The translations under genes were made by a program, and so were the position numbers. From JBBQYD01 sp942493075 (GTDB taxonomy: Bacteria; Verrucomicrobiota; Verrucomicrobiia; Limisphaerales; UBA8199), in the NCBI GenBank assembly GCA_942493075.1, contig OW818681.1:558001-622000 (forward strand): a stretch of DNA of 64,000 nt, in the 5' to 3' direction. The notes under the pieces are model-generated. The model had not been told where the DNA came from. It did not search any database and saw nothing but the letters and a program-made list of their open reading frames with translations. How positions within the stretch are numbered: position 1 is the first letter of the stretch; each line of letters opens with the position of its first letter. Below are positions 7,900 to 15,829 of this stretch, one piece after another.

Positions 7900-8391
7900 A
7901 TGAAGCTGCTCATCCTTTTTATTGTTGGCGTGGCTTTGCTCGGCTGCAAACCGCACTCCAAGAGAACTCTGGATCAGTTCAAGTTCTTGGAGCTTTGGAT
8001 GCCGGTCAGCGATGTCACCAACCGACTCGGACAGCCCGATCGCGGATACCGTGGGCAATATCGGCTCCGGTATGACCTAGCAGATGGCACCGAGATGGTG
8101 ATAACTTGTCATTACGTTGAGGAATACGCACCCGATACACAGCGGGTCTATTGGTTTGGCCAGTGGCGAGGTACGAATTGGCTGTGGGTAAAACAGACAG
8201 CCGGAGATCTCACCCACTATTTGCAATGGACACAGGGCACGCCGGTCACGGTGCATATGCATGGAGTCGAGAGGGCATCCGGCACCCTGCTCAAGGCCTC
8301 GCCCGACGCGATACAGATAAGAGAGAGCGGCACGAACACGGTGAGTTACAATAAGGAATCGATACTATGGGTGGAGAGGAATGTGCGATGA
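7900..8391 (+). CDS. small lipoprotein (cassette 5)
   Basis: The 163-residue protein has a lipoprotein signal (MKLLILFIVGVALLGC, lipobox LLGC), so it should be lipid-anchored. The region LELWMPVSDVTNRLGQPDR resembles the start of BamE/SmpA-like small lipoproteins, in which a short helix leads into a beta hairpin. A second small beta region follows (GTPVTVHMHGVERASGTLL and later TNTVSYNKESILWVER). It starts 10 bases after the attC 4 boundary. The BamE resemblance is weak; function unknown. Confidence 0.65.
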   Translation: MKLLILFIVGVALLGCKPHSKRTLDQFKFLELWMPVSDVTNRLGQPDRGYRGQYRLRYDLADGTEMVITCHYVEEYAPDTQRVYWFGQWRGTNWLWVKQTAGDLTHYLQWTQGTPVTVHMHGVERASGTLLKASPDAIQIRESGTNTVSYNKESILWVERNVR

Positions 8392-8395
8392 TGTC

Positions 8396-8454
8396 GCCTA
8401 ACAAGGCTGCGCCAGTGGACGCGCCGATTGCGCCCCTGCGCAGTGACGTTAGCA
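8396..8454 (+). other. attC site 5
   Basis: The shortest site (59 bp). Starts with the canonical GCCTAAC and ends GTTAGCA. Arms CTGCGCCAGTGGACGC and GCGCCCCTGCGCAG pair with unpaired C and A. Confidence 0.8.
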
Positions 8455-8466
8455 TGTAGAGCACCT

Positions 8467-8748
8467 ATGAAATTCCTTTGGAATAACCCGAGATGGCTGC
8501 TTTTAGGTCTCTTCGCGGCAATGTGGGCTGGTAGCTATTTCGCCGCCCTTGGCCTGGACCACTTGCAGGCGCATGACCCGCAGAAGATCCCACCTAACTT
8601 ATTCGACGGTCGTTATGATGGGGTCATCTTCACGTTGATTCCGTTCATGATCGTGGGGGGCTTGGGCACGTGTGTTTCCGCGCTTTGGTGTTTGTTCAGG
8701 TACCTACAAGGTTTGTTTTCTCATCCGCGATCGGGGATGACTTGCTAA
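8467..8748 (+). CDS. small membrane protein (cassette 6)
   Basis: The ATG at 8467 follows the attC 5 boundary by 12 bases; the upstream frame start lies inside the attC and is rejected. The 93-residue protein has two clear membrane helices (about residues 9-28 and 54-77; WLLLGLFAAMWAGSYFAALG and FTLIPFMIVGGLGTCVSAL). A loop carrying DPQKIPPNLFDGRYDG joins them. No family recognised. Confidence 0.55.
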   Translation: MKFLWNNPRWLLLGLFAAMWAGSYFAALGLDHLQAHDPQKIPPNLFDGRYDGVIFTLIPFMIVGGLGTCVSALWCLFRYLQGLFSHPRSGMTC

Positions 8749-8837
8749 CTACCACCGGCACTGGACGCGGCGATGAGCATCAGTTTACATTTCGGATGTC
8801 ACCGACGCGCCGCTGCTGCTGCGGAGCGTCGTTAGCG
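8743..8837 (+). other. attC site 6
   Basis: Starts TGCTAAC (overlapping the stop of cassette 6) and ends GTTAGCG. Boundary boxes are clear; internal pairing (ACGCGGCG with GCGCCGC) is less clean than in the other sites. Confidence 0.65.
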
Positions 8838-8861
8838 GACGAAGATTGGAACCAATACGCT

Positions 8862-9137
8862 ATGAGCAAGTCCCCAGAATGGTCAAAGCGGATCAAGGCG
8901 GCTCAGCTTGCACCGCGAACCAAGATTGGTGGCGTAGAATACGAGCGCGTCCGGTATGGTTCTGAGGAGGATGACTGGGGAGCCGAGGCTGGCCCCTGCC
9001 CTGATTGCGATGTAGTCAAAGGCCAGATCCATGTAGCGGGATGCGACGTAGAGCGATGTCCGCGTTGTGGAGGGCAGGCATTGTCATGTGATTGCCCTTA
9101 TGATTGGAAGGATGAAACAGCTGAAGCACCGCGCTAA
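8862..9137 (+). CDS. small zinc-ribbon protein (cassette 7)
   Basis: The 91-residue protein starts at the ATG at 8862 (MSKSPEWSKRIKAAQLAPRT), 24 bases after the attC 6 boundary. Its C-terminal half carries eight Cys and a His: CPDC, IHVAGCDVERCPRCGGQ, then CDCPYD. This is the pattern of a widespread small Cys-rich family with two zinc knuckles, of unknown function. Zinc binding is inferred from the paired CxxC motifs. The stop codon lies at the start of attC 7. Confidence 0.7.
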   Translation: MSKSPEWSKRIKAAQLAPRTKIGGVEYERVRYGSEEDDWGAEAGPCPDCDVVKGQIHVAGCDVERCPRCGGQALSCDCPYDWKDETAEAPR

Positions 9138-9212
9138 CACTCAGCGCAGCGGACGGCGAGTTTGCGCGGATTTCAGGTCTTGCGTTCCGGGCAGCCGCCG
9201 CTCACTTTTCTG
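9132..9212 (+). other. attC site 7 (degenerate right box)
   Basis: Starts CGCTAAC; arms AGCGGACGGC and GCCGCCGCT pair with one extra-helical A. The right-hand GTT box is not recognisable (ACTTTTC), so this site may be inactive and its end is approximate. Confidence 0.6.
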
Positions 9213-9221
9213 CTCGCTTTC

Positions 9222-9539
9222 ATGAGACGACTCCAATTCCTTCACCATCGAAGCCTCACGGTATCTGTCATTGCCGTAGTACTGGGTTTTTACGCCTTTG
9301 CGTTCTTGCCCGAGCACAGTTATCGCCTTCACCAAGAGGGTGCAGCATTTCTAGCCCAGGCCGGGATCGCAGTGGCCCTTGGTCTTTTCTGGTGCACCTT
9401 CACGCTCCTCATCTTGGTCAGGGATAATCGAAGCGGGTACCCCTCCATGCGGTGTTCCCTCGCGACCTTCTTATGGGCGCTTGCCTGCTTCCCGGTTTTA
9501 TTTCTTACTGTTGTGGTAGTAGGCGGTTTCCTGAGATAA
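9222..9539 (+). CDS. three-helix membrane protein (cassette 8)
   Basis: The protein of 105 residues starts MRRLQFLHHRSLT. It has three hydrophobic segments: SVIAVVLGFYAFAFL, AGIAVALGLFWCTFTLLILV and LATFLWALACFPVLFLTVVV. The polar linkers contain PEHSYR and RDNRSGYPS. The ATG at 9222 is chosen because the longer frame begins within attC 7. No family recognised. Last cassette of the visible array. Confidence 0.55.
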   Translation: MRRLQFLHHRSLTVSVIAVVLGFYAFAFLPEHSYRLHQEGAAFLAQAGIAVALGLFWCTFTLLILVRDNRSGYPSMRCSLATFLWALACFPVLFLTVVVVGGFLR

Positions 9540-9543
9540 GAAA

Positions 9544-9636
9544 AGCGAACAAACGTGCCGGAGGCGACGGCGGGATGACCGTTCTCTTTCATGCCGAGCG
9601 CATTCGCCCCGCCGCGCCTCAGCACGGGCGTCAGCG
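9544..9636 (+). other. attC site 8 (last of array)
   Basis: Starts AGCGAAC; arms CGTGCCGGAGGCGACGGCG and CGCCGCGCCTCAGCACG pair with extra-helical bases. The right box is degenerate (GTCAGCG). Beyond it the cassette pattern stops. Confidence 0.7.
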
Positions 9637-9732
9637 CCTAGATTGCGATCCGCTCGATCTGGTCCAAGGAAATTCGGTCAGTGGTGCGGTCGTAAAGCTT
9701 GGTGGCACGTTGTGCGCCTTCACAGTCGCACT

Positions 9733-9822
9733 CAGCCGTCCCTTTCGGGACTTTTTGGCATACTATGTCAAGCACCCAATGCTGAAGCATTGGGCTATTT
9801 TCAGGAGTCCCTTCCGGGACAA
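9733..9822. repeat. array-flanking direct repeat, right copy
   Basis: Same orientation and nearly the same sequence as 5408-5496, including CCCAATGCTGAAGCATTGGG and GGAGTCCCTTCCGGGAC. Together the copies frame 4.3 kb that is almost exactly the cassette array. Confidence 0.8.
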
Positions 9823-9868
9823 ATGTAAGGCGCAGAACGGGCTCACATCCTTTAGGGTTTCTATCGGG

Positions 9869-10174
9869 TTATGGCTTCGTAGTGCGGTGCGAAAACATAT
9901 TCACGCATGGTGAAAAAGTGCCTGCGTGTCTGTCACTATTATGGTGCGCTATGGCTGCGGCTGCTTTGCTGTTGTCCGCCAACCAGCGCTCCTGATAAGG
10001 TCCGGTCACCTCTGCCAGCGCTTTATGGCTGAGTTGTTTGGCGATTCTGGCCAAGCTCAGCGCCGCCCCCTGGCCGGGCAACCATTGAACTGATGGGCTG
10101 AAGCGGTTGCCAAAGCTATCCGATTGCTCCAGCATGCGGACAATCGATGAGGCCGTGATCGCCTGGGTGTTCAT
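9869..10174 (-). CDS. hypothetical protein, possibly a gene remnant
   Basis: The 101-residue frame from an ATG at 10174 (MNTQAITASSIVRMLEQSDS) contains an Ala-rich helical stretch (AALSLARIAKQLSHKALAEV and NSKAAAAIAHH) and then a low-content tail. The frame continues upstream without a better start. It has the composition of a coding region but no recognised family. It may be the remains of a longer gene left between the cassette array and the esterase gene. Confidence 0.35.
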   Translation of the reverse strand: MNTQAITASSIVRMLEQSDSFGNRFSPSVQWLPGQGAALSLARIAKQLSHKALAEVTGPYQERWLADNSKAAAAIAHHNSDRHAGTFSPCVNMFSHRTTKP

Positions 10175-10266
10175 GGCGCCGGCTTGGGATAAATCCCAGG
10201 CGGCGCAAGTCTGGCTGCACAGCCAACGATCGGGACGCAGGAGAAAAAAGGTAAGAAAAGGATGCG

Positions 10267-12033
10267 ATGAGAAAGATACTGATTCTTTGTTTTGGGTTAG
10301 GGCTAACCATTCTGGCGTCCGCCGGGGAACGGGCCGCACTGTGGCCGGAGGGCAAGATTCCGGATTTCCAGCCCCAGCAGATCGCGGCGACTACCGAGGA
10401 GGTGAAGGCTCCGGGATTCAAGGCGGCGGAACACGTGATGCCGTACCTCGACTGGTTTGAGGCGCCGGCGACAAACAACGGCGCCTGCATGCTGCTCATT
10501 TCCGGTGGCGGATATCAGAATTGCTGCGACGGCGTATGGATTGACCGGGTGGCGAAGAAGTTCAGGGAACTCGGTTTTGTCTGCGTGAGCCTCACCTACC
10601 GCACACCGCGTCCGGAAGGGTTGCCGATCTACCAGAGCGGATGGCAGGACGGGCAGCGCGCCGTCCGACTCGTCCGCAGCGAGGCGCAGAAGCGCGGTTT
10701 CAACCCGGAGAAGATCGGCGCGCTCGGCTTTTCCGCGGGCTCGCACCTGACCGTCCTGCTCGCGACGAGCGCGCTCACGCCGGCGTACGGGCCGGTCGAC
10801 ACGTTCGACGGGCTTCCGTGCCACATCAATTGGGCGGTACCGATCTACACCGCCTACGCGCTCACGGACGGACTCACCGGCCCCAATACGCGCGAGGGCG
10901 ACGCGATCGACGTTCGGCTCTCGGACGTGTTCCAGTTCGACGCGAAGACGTGTTCCATGGCGCTCTTCCACGGCGGGACGGACGCCTATTCGCCGAATGG
11001 CTCCACGCAGATCTACCGCCAGCTTCGCAGGATGAAGATTCCGGCCGAGCTCCACCTCTTCGCGGATCGGCCCCACGGCTTCATGGGCAGCCCGAACAAA
11101 GGCGAGGACGGCACCGCCTATGACCATTGGTTCGACCGCATCGCCGAGTACATCCGCCAGATGAATTTCGACGGACGCCTCGGCGCGGAAGAGGATCTGA
11201 TGGCCCGCTATCCGAACGACGACGCGCGCCGCGAAACCCTCAAGGAGCCGCTCTGGCCGGAAGGCCAGAAGCCAGACGCCCAGACGAATCAGTGCCTGCC
11301 TTATCTCGAGTGGCACATGCCAAAGGAGCCCAAGACAAAGGCGATCCAGATCATCTACTCCGGCGGTGGTTACAACGGCAACAGCCCGGACGGTTTCGAA
11401 GTCGCGCCGACACGGCGTTACCTGAACGAGAAGGGCATGACGGTGGTGACGATGAAATACCGCACGCCCCGTCCGCTAGGCGGGCTGGCCAAGCACACGA
11501 CCGCATGGCAGGACCTGCAGCGCGCCGTGCGGATCGTCCGCAGCCAGGCCTCGGCCAAGGGGCTTGATCCCGACCGCATCGGCATCATGGGCTCCTCGGC
11601 CGGCGGGCACCTCACGCTCATGGGCGCGACCAGCTCAAAACGCCGTTCCTATTCGCCGATCGACGATCTCGACAAGCTCTCCTGCAGCGTGCAGTGGGCG
11701 GTCGCGATCTATCCCGCCTACGCGCTCACGGACGGCGCGGATAAACCGAACGCCCAGGGCGGCAACGAGGACGACGCGCGGCTCGTCCCCGAGTTCTCGT
11801 TAGACCTTGCGACGTGCCCGATCCTGTTCATCCACGGCGACGCGGACGGCTGGGCGGCGATGAATTCAGTGAAGTGCTGGGAACAGCTCCGCCGCATGGG
11901 CATCCAGTCCGATCTTCACACGCTGGCCACACGCGAGCACTGCTTTCAGAACAAGGCCGCCCCCGGAACCGGCAGCTACACTTGGATGGGGCGCATCTGG
12001 GAGTTCATGAACCACAAAGGATTCAACAAATAG
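10267..12033 (+). CDS. secreted tandem alpha/beta-hydrolase (esterase) with two catalytic domains
   Basis: The 588-residue protein has a Sec signal peptide (MRKILILCFGLGLTILASAG). It carries two copies of a BD-FAE/acetyl-xylan-esterase-like alpha/beta hydrolase: domain 1 at about residues 60-290 and domain 2 at about 320-585. Each has an oxyanion loop (SGGGYQN; SGGGYNG), a YRTPRP strand and a nucleophile elbow (GFSAGS near 158, GSSAGG near 442). Each also has an Asp-containing HGG/HGDAD segment and a final His (DRPHGFMG; TREHCFQN). Both triads look intact. It probably removes acyl groups from polysaccharides outside the cytoplasm. The gene is visibly richer in third-position G/C than its neighbours, which gives long false frames on the other strands and may mean recent acquisition. 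Confidence 0.85.
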   Translation: MRKILILCFGLGLTILASAGERAALWPEGKIPDFQPQQIAATTEEVKAPGFKAAEHVMPYLDWFEAPATNNGACMLLISGGGYQNCCDGVWIDRVAKKFRELGFVCVSLTYRTPRPEGLPIYQSGWQDGQRAVRLVRSEAQKRGFNPEKIGALGFSAGSHLTVLLATSALTPAYGPVDTFDGLPCHINWAVPIYTAYALTDGLTGPNTREGDAIDVRLSDVFQFDAKTCSMALFHGGTDAYSPNGSTQIYRQLRRMKIPAELHLFADRPHGFMGSPNKGEDGTAYDHWFDRIAEYIRQMNFDGRLGAEEDLMARYPNDDARRETLKEPLWPEGQKPDAQTNQCLPYLEWHMPKEPKTKAIQIIYSGGGYNGNSPDGFEVAPTRRYLNEKGMTVVTMKYRTPRPLGGLAKHTTAWQDLQRAVRIVRSQASAKGLDPDRIGIMGSSAGGHLTLMGATSSKRRSYSPIDDLDKLSCSVQWAVAIYPAYALTDGADKPNAQGGNEDDARLVPEFSLDLATCPILFIHGDADGWAAMNSVKCWEQLRRMGIQSDLHTLATREHCFQNKAAPGTGSYTWMGRIWEFMNHKGFNK

Positions 12034-12138
12034 CCGCTTTGGGCATGGACCGGCCTTTCACGCGGAGCTTCCTGGGACGGTGCGGTCCTGCGCACCGTCC
12101 TTGAGATAGCACGCGCCACGGACCTGTTCCCGAGCTCT

Positions 12139-12205
12139 GAAAGAGCGGCAACCCGCTAGCCCAGGGCCAGGCCGTCAGGCCGCCGCCCTGGGTATAACGG
12201 CATGA
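12139..12205. repeat. GAGCTCTG-type dispersed repeat
   Basis: GAGCTCTGAAAGAGCGGCA, then TAGCCCAGGGCC...CCGCCGCCCTGGGT. The same module recurs near 15195, 16414, 17841 and 23407. This copy overlaps the 3' end of the sigma factor gene. Confidence 0.7.
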
Positions 12206-12975
12206 AACAAAACCATTTTCCCCCTCTCGTTCAAGGCCTGAAACAGCGAGCGCAGTTCCTCCTCAATCTCAGCCGTGGTGGTTACGGTCTGCGCAATCTG
12301 TTCGCGCAAGACCAGGCGGTATCGTGCACGCAACCGGCTGGCCGCCGTCTTCACAGCCCCAGGGTTCATTGCTAAACCACGCGCCAAGTCGTCATACGGT
12401 AGTTCAGAGCGCTCACCGGAGAGCGTTTCCTTCAAACCTTCGAACAATTCCAAACGTCCGGTCCTTTGATACTCCGACCGCAATTGACGGAACGCGCTAT
12501 CCAGCAGCGTTAATGCCCATTGCCGGTCGTAGGCACGATCCGGCGAACTGGTATCGGCCATTTCCAGACCGGTCTCAGCGGTATCGAAAGGCAGCGCTAG
12601 CACGTGCTGTCGTCCACCACGTTTCATCGCCTGCTGCTTTTCTCTCTCGTGAGCTGCGAAATGCTTGAATGAAGCCAGGAGAAATGATCGAAAGCGGCCC
12701 CGTTTCTGATCGGCATGGGCCAAAGCCTGTGACTCCAGGAATTCGGCGAAGAATCCTTGCACGAGATCCTGCGCATCCGCAGGTGTGCGCCCGGATCGAC
12801 GAGCGAACGCATACAACGGTTGCCAGTAAGTCTGACAGAGTAACTCCAGCGCCTTCGCGGCCGCCGGAGCCGAGGTTGAGCCCGCAGCGGCAACAACGGA
12901 CCAATGGGTGGTAGCAAAAACACTTCCGCCGTCGTTCGGCGGAGTCCCCACACCTGATTGAACACTTGAAGCCAC
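12175..12975 (-). CDS. ECF-family RNA polymerase sigma factor
   Basis: This 266-residue protein matches the ECF sigma group typical of planctomycetes and verrucomicrobia. It opens with FATTHWSVVAAAG. Region 2 has CQTYWQPLYAFARRSGRTP and DAQDLVQGFFAEFLE, then RGRFRSFLLASFKHF and EKQQAMKRGG. Region 4 is LPYDDLARGLAMNPGAVKTA plus SRLRARYRLVLREQI. It would direct polymerase to a dedicated promoter set. The usual adjacent protein kinase is absent. The last residues (VIPRAAA) are encoded by a dispersed repeat, so the C-terminal end has been altered by repeat insertion; the core domains are untouched. Confidence 0.9.
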   Translation of the reverse strand: MASSVQSGVGTPPNDGGSVFATTHWSVVAAAGSTSAPAAAKALELLCQTYWQPLYAFARRSGRTPADAQDLVQGFFAEFLESQALAHADQKRGRFRSFLLASFKHFAAHEREKQQAMKRGGRQHVLALPFDTAETGLEMADTSSPDRAYDRQWALTLLDSAFRQLRSEYQRTGRLELFEGLKETLSGERSELPYDDLARGLAMNPGAVKTAASRLRARYRLVLREQIAQTVTTTAEIEEELRSLFQALNERGKMVLFHAVIPRAAA

Positions 12976-13178
12976 TGGCGAAAGACTAGCCGTGCCGTCT
13001 AAAAGGTCAATCGAAGGGCGACCCCGCTGGTTAACCGACCTGTGAAGCGCTGGCTCTGAAGGATCTCGTAATCGATCCGTGAATAATTAGCCGAAGGGAC
13101 TGCTGCCAGCACATTTGCCTTCCGCCCGGCGAACAGGTGGATTGACACACCGGGTGCCTTCCTGCCAGTTTGCCCTCA

Positions 13179-13913
13179 ATGAAACGATATAGCTTCTTAC
13201 CCCTTGTTCTCGCAGCGGCTTGCTGCTGCTCTTCGTTAGTCGCCCAGAATGCTCCCGCGACTGCCACACCTGCAGCCCGGACCAACTCCGCCATCGTCGG
13301 CGTGCCCCGTGATGGCAAAGCCGTCATTCGCACACAGGAAGTGCTGCGACGCGCTCGGGAAAATCCGGGCAAATGCGATATCGTATTTATCGGCGATTCC
13401 ATCACACAGGGGTGGGAAGGCAGTGGCAAGAACGTCTGGCAAAAGTACTATGGCAAACGTAAGTGCCTCAATCTGGGTGTCAGCGGCGACCGCACTCAGC
13501 ACGTGCTCTGGCGCTTTGAACAAGGCCAACTCGATGGCCTGAAACCTAAACACGCCGTGCTGATGATCGGCACCAACAATTCGAATAAAGACGACAATTC
13601 GGAAGCCGATATTTTGGAGGGCGTCCAGACTATCGTGAAGCAGATACGCGAACGCCTGCCCAAGACACACTTGGTGCTCGTAAATATCTTCCCGCGCGGC
13701 CAGTCCTTCAGCTCGCAACGCGGCAAGATTCTCCAGGTCAACCAGGCCTTGGAAAAAATGGCTGATGGCAAATACATCGAGTATCTGGATATCGGCTCAC
13801 AACTGATCGAAGCAGACGGTTCGATTTCCAAATCAATCATGCCTGATTACCTGCACCTGACAGAAAAGGGTTACGAAGTCTGGGCTCAGGCACTGAAGAG
13901 CAAGGTCCGGTAA
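13179..13913 (+). CDS. secreted SGNH/GDSL-family hydrolase
   Basis: The ATG at 13179 gives a Sec signal peptide (MKRYSFLPLVLAAACCCSSL); the Cys cluster could also serve as a lipobox. The mature protein (total 244 residues) has the SGNH blocks in order: FIGDSITQGW (nucleophile Ser), LGVSGDRTQHVLWR (Gly), MIGTNNSN (Asn) and DYLHLTEKGY (catalytic Asp and His). This is the platelet-activating-factor-acetylhydrolase-like type often found in Verrucomicrobiota polysaccharide degraders, probably acting on acyl esters. It lies alone, followed by a strong terminator at 13974. Confidence 0.88.
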   Translation: MKRYSFLPLVLAAACCCSSLVAQNAPATATPAARTNSAIVGVPRDGKAVIRTQEVLRRARENPGKCDIVFIGDSITQGWEGSGKNVWQKYYGKRKCLNLGVSGDRTQHVLWRFEQGQLDGLKPKHAVLMIGTNNSNKDDNSEADILEGVQTIVKQIRERLPKTHLVLVNIFPRGQSFSSQRGKILQVNQALEKMADGKYIEYLDIGSQLIEADGSISKSIMPDYLHLTEKGYEVWAQALKSKVR

Positions 13914-13973
13914 ACATTAATGTCTGCGCCCGCGGCTGTTTCCTCAGCCCCGGGCTATGAACACGTTGCACCT

Positions 13974-14007
13974 GCCGTTCTAGCCTTAATATAGAACGGC
14001 TTTTTTT
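13974..14007 (+). terminator. rho-independent terminator abutting the next start codon
   Basis: Perfect 9-bp stem GCCGTTCTA / TAGAACGGC with a 9-base loop and seven T residues. The last T is the base before the ATG of the TauE/SafE gene at 14008. It terminates the SGNH hydrolase transcript, or could act as an attenuator for the downstream gene. Confidence 0.85.
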
Positions 14008-14745
14008 ATGGAGTTAAGCATTTACCAATGGGTATTGCTCGCCCTGGGAGCCTTTGTGACCGGTTTGTCAAAAACTGGCATCGCGGGCCTGGGTGTGCTG
14101 GCAGTGGCGTTGTTCGCCAATGCAATGCCCCCTCGCGCCTCCACCGGAGCACTGCTGCCGCTCCTGATCTGTGCGGATGTTTTCGGTGTGGCGTTCTTTC
14201 GCAAGCACGCAAGCTGGAAGCATCTCTGGAAGCTTTTCCCCTGGGTGGTTCCGGGAGTGGTGCTCGGCTACTTTGCGTTGGGTTGGGCCAACAACCTGGT
14301 CATCGCACGGCTGATTGGAGGGATTCTACTAGTCATGGTGGGTGTGCATTACTGGCGGCAACGCACCACCGACCCTGGGAGTAACCTGCCCCATACCATC
14401 TGGTTTGCAGCAATAACGGGCATACTAGCCGGGTTCACCACCATGGTTGCCAATGCCGCCGGACCGGTAATGCTCCTGTATCTGCTCTCGATAGGGCTGC
14501 CGAAACTGGCATTCGTAGGCACCGGCGCCTGGTTCTTCATGCTGGTGAATACTTTCAAAGTCCCCTTCAGCGTACAGTTGGGGCTAATCACCCGGGAATC
14601 CCTAGTGCTCGATGCAATCCTGATACTGCCCATGATACCCGGCGCATTGCTCGGACCGATCATCCTACATCGAATGAACCAACGGGTCTTTGAAGCAACG
14701 GCCTTAGTCCTTACCGTGATCGCCGCAATCAAGCTGTTGCTGTAA
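14008..14745 (+). CDS. TauE/SafE-family membrane permease
   Basis: The 245-residue protein has seven to eight membrane helices and family features: LGAFVTGLSKTGIAGLGVLA at the start, PLLICADVFGVAFFRKHASW, then NAAGPVMLLYLL and the closing MIPGALLGPIIL. Members export or import sulfite, sulfoacetate or other organosulfonates; the substrate here cannot be told. The ATG at 14008 follows a terminator poly-T tract directly, leaving no room for a ribosome-binding site, so the mRNA may start within the hairpin or a later ATG/GTG may be used. Confidence 0.85.
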   Translation: MELSIYQWVLLALGAFVTGLSKTGIAGLGVLAVALFANAMPPRASTGALLPLLICADVFGVAFFRKHASWKHLWKLFPWVVPGVVLGYFALGWANNLVIARLIGGILLVMVGVHYWRQRTTDPGSNLPHTIWFAAITGILAGFTTMVANAAGPVMLLYLLSIGLPKLAFVGTGAWFFMLVNTFKVPFSVQLGLITRESLVLDAILILPMIPGALLGPIILHRMNQRVFEATALVLTVIAAIKLLL

Positions 14746-15829
14746 GCCGCATTGATGGGGGTAGGGCGGGCCTCGCCGAGGCCGCGGAGATTCGACCACC
14801 CCGGACCTCTCGATGAGGGTTCTGAAGGCGCTCTGCGGCGAGAGCGGGCTACCAGGATTGAGCCTGCACGCGGAAAGGCAAATAGAGGTCGGAGAACAGA
14901 GACGTTCTTCTCCGCTGGCTTAGCAGCCAGAAGGGCTGCCACAAAGTAGTCTCGTAGCGTCGTAGCAGAGCGAAGACCTCCGGTTAGGTTCAGATTGATG
15001 TCGTTATTTATCCTCCGCATGAAACTGCCGATTGGACCACTCGGGATGCCGCCGGAACGGAATGATAAACCGCTAATAGGGACCTAATCTGACGCTGATA
15101 AGGATCATGCCTGCAACATTCACAGCCAAGGTGCTAAGAGGATGGCTTTCAACCTTCAACCTGGATCTTTCAACACCTTCCCACCTTCGTCCTGAGCTCT
15201 GAAGGAGCGGTAAGTCTATAGCCCGGGGCAAGGCCGCCAGGCCGCCGCCCCGGGTAAAACCACACAACACATGATCTTTCTTCTCCTGCCGGTTTGGCGC
15301 GAATTCAGCGCGCCAAACCGGCAGGAGAAGAAAGAGGAGACAATTGGAACGAGACCCATGGTAGCGACTTTGTCGCAACCATGGGCTTTGGGGCGCAATC
15401 CTTTCAGGATTGGGGAAGGAGGGCGGAAGGGCGGCGTCTCGCGGCACCTCGGCTCTTGGACATCCCGGGCGTTCCAAGCGATTCGACCCGAAAAGCTGTA
15501 GAGGACTAGAGGACTACAGCAGTCCAAGACGCAAGCGACTGGGCAGCGTTGGGGCGTTGCGAATGGCGCAACTACGCAGAGGACGGTGGCGTGGTGGCAT
15601 CGCGCCGCTTGACTTTAATCGCTATTCGGGTTTACTGGACTTGTGACCGGTCTCAGCCAGAGTAAGCAAGAAGGCGCAACCAACGGACAGCGGTTCGCCT
15701 ATGACGGCTGGCTTCCAAGCAACGATTCACTCATACACTCAAGAGTTGACTCTGGCATTCAGCCGGTGGAGTTATTGCCCCAGGTTATTTTCCTAGCGGA
15801 GAAAGCAAATATTCCTATACACACCTCCT
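14746..15829. other. repeat-dense region at the edge of the Rhs locus
   Basis: No gene was supported. In order it holds a CCGGAGGTCTTCGCTC-type repeat in reverse orientation (about 14935-14990), TTCAACCTTCAACC microrepeats (15147-15175), the GAGCTCTG module (about 15195-15256) and a perfect 26-bp inverted repeat (15276-15334). After these come a GCTGTAGAGGACTAC palindrome carrying an 8-bp internal duplication (15495-15520) and a short untranslatable stretch before the lipoprotein gene at 15830. Confidence 0.55.
15276..15334. repeat. perfect 26-bp inverted repeat, 7-base loop
   Basis: Left arm begins CTTTCTTCTCC and ends GGTTTGGCGCG; loop AATTCAG; right arm is the exact complement. The apex GGTTTGGCGC/GCGCCAAACC is shared with the three hairpins inside the Rhs locus, while the lower stem differs by compensating changes. 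Confidence 0.9.

Larger units (their letters stand above)
5787..9636 (+). mobile_element. integron-type gene cassette array lacking an integrase (CALIN)
   Basis: Eight short ORFs, all on the plus strand, are each followed within a few bases by a 59-103 bp imperfect palindrome. The palindromes start with an RYYYAAC-like box and most end with a GTTRRRY-like box, directly before the next ORF. Most stems pair imperfectly with one or two unpaired bases on one arm, the mark of attC sites recognised as single strands by integron integrases. No tyrosine recombinase gene lies within the window, so this is a cluster of attC sites lacking an integrase, or the far end of a longer chromosomal integron. 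The cassettes encode unrelated small proteins. Confidence 0.85.

Noticed and set aside
9869..10339. Extension of the minus-strand frame to 10339
   Set aside because: The upstream part overlaps the signal-peptide region and RBS of the esterase gene; only the shorter form from 10174 is kept, at low confidence.
10303..11316. 337-codon open frame on the minus strand inside the esterase gene
   Set aside because: It is a shadow of the GC-rich plus-strand gene, with Arg/Val/Ala-rich translation and no domain; the plus frame has clear motifs.
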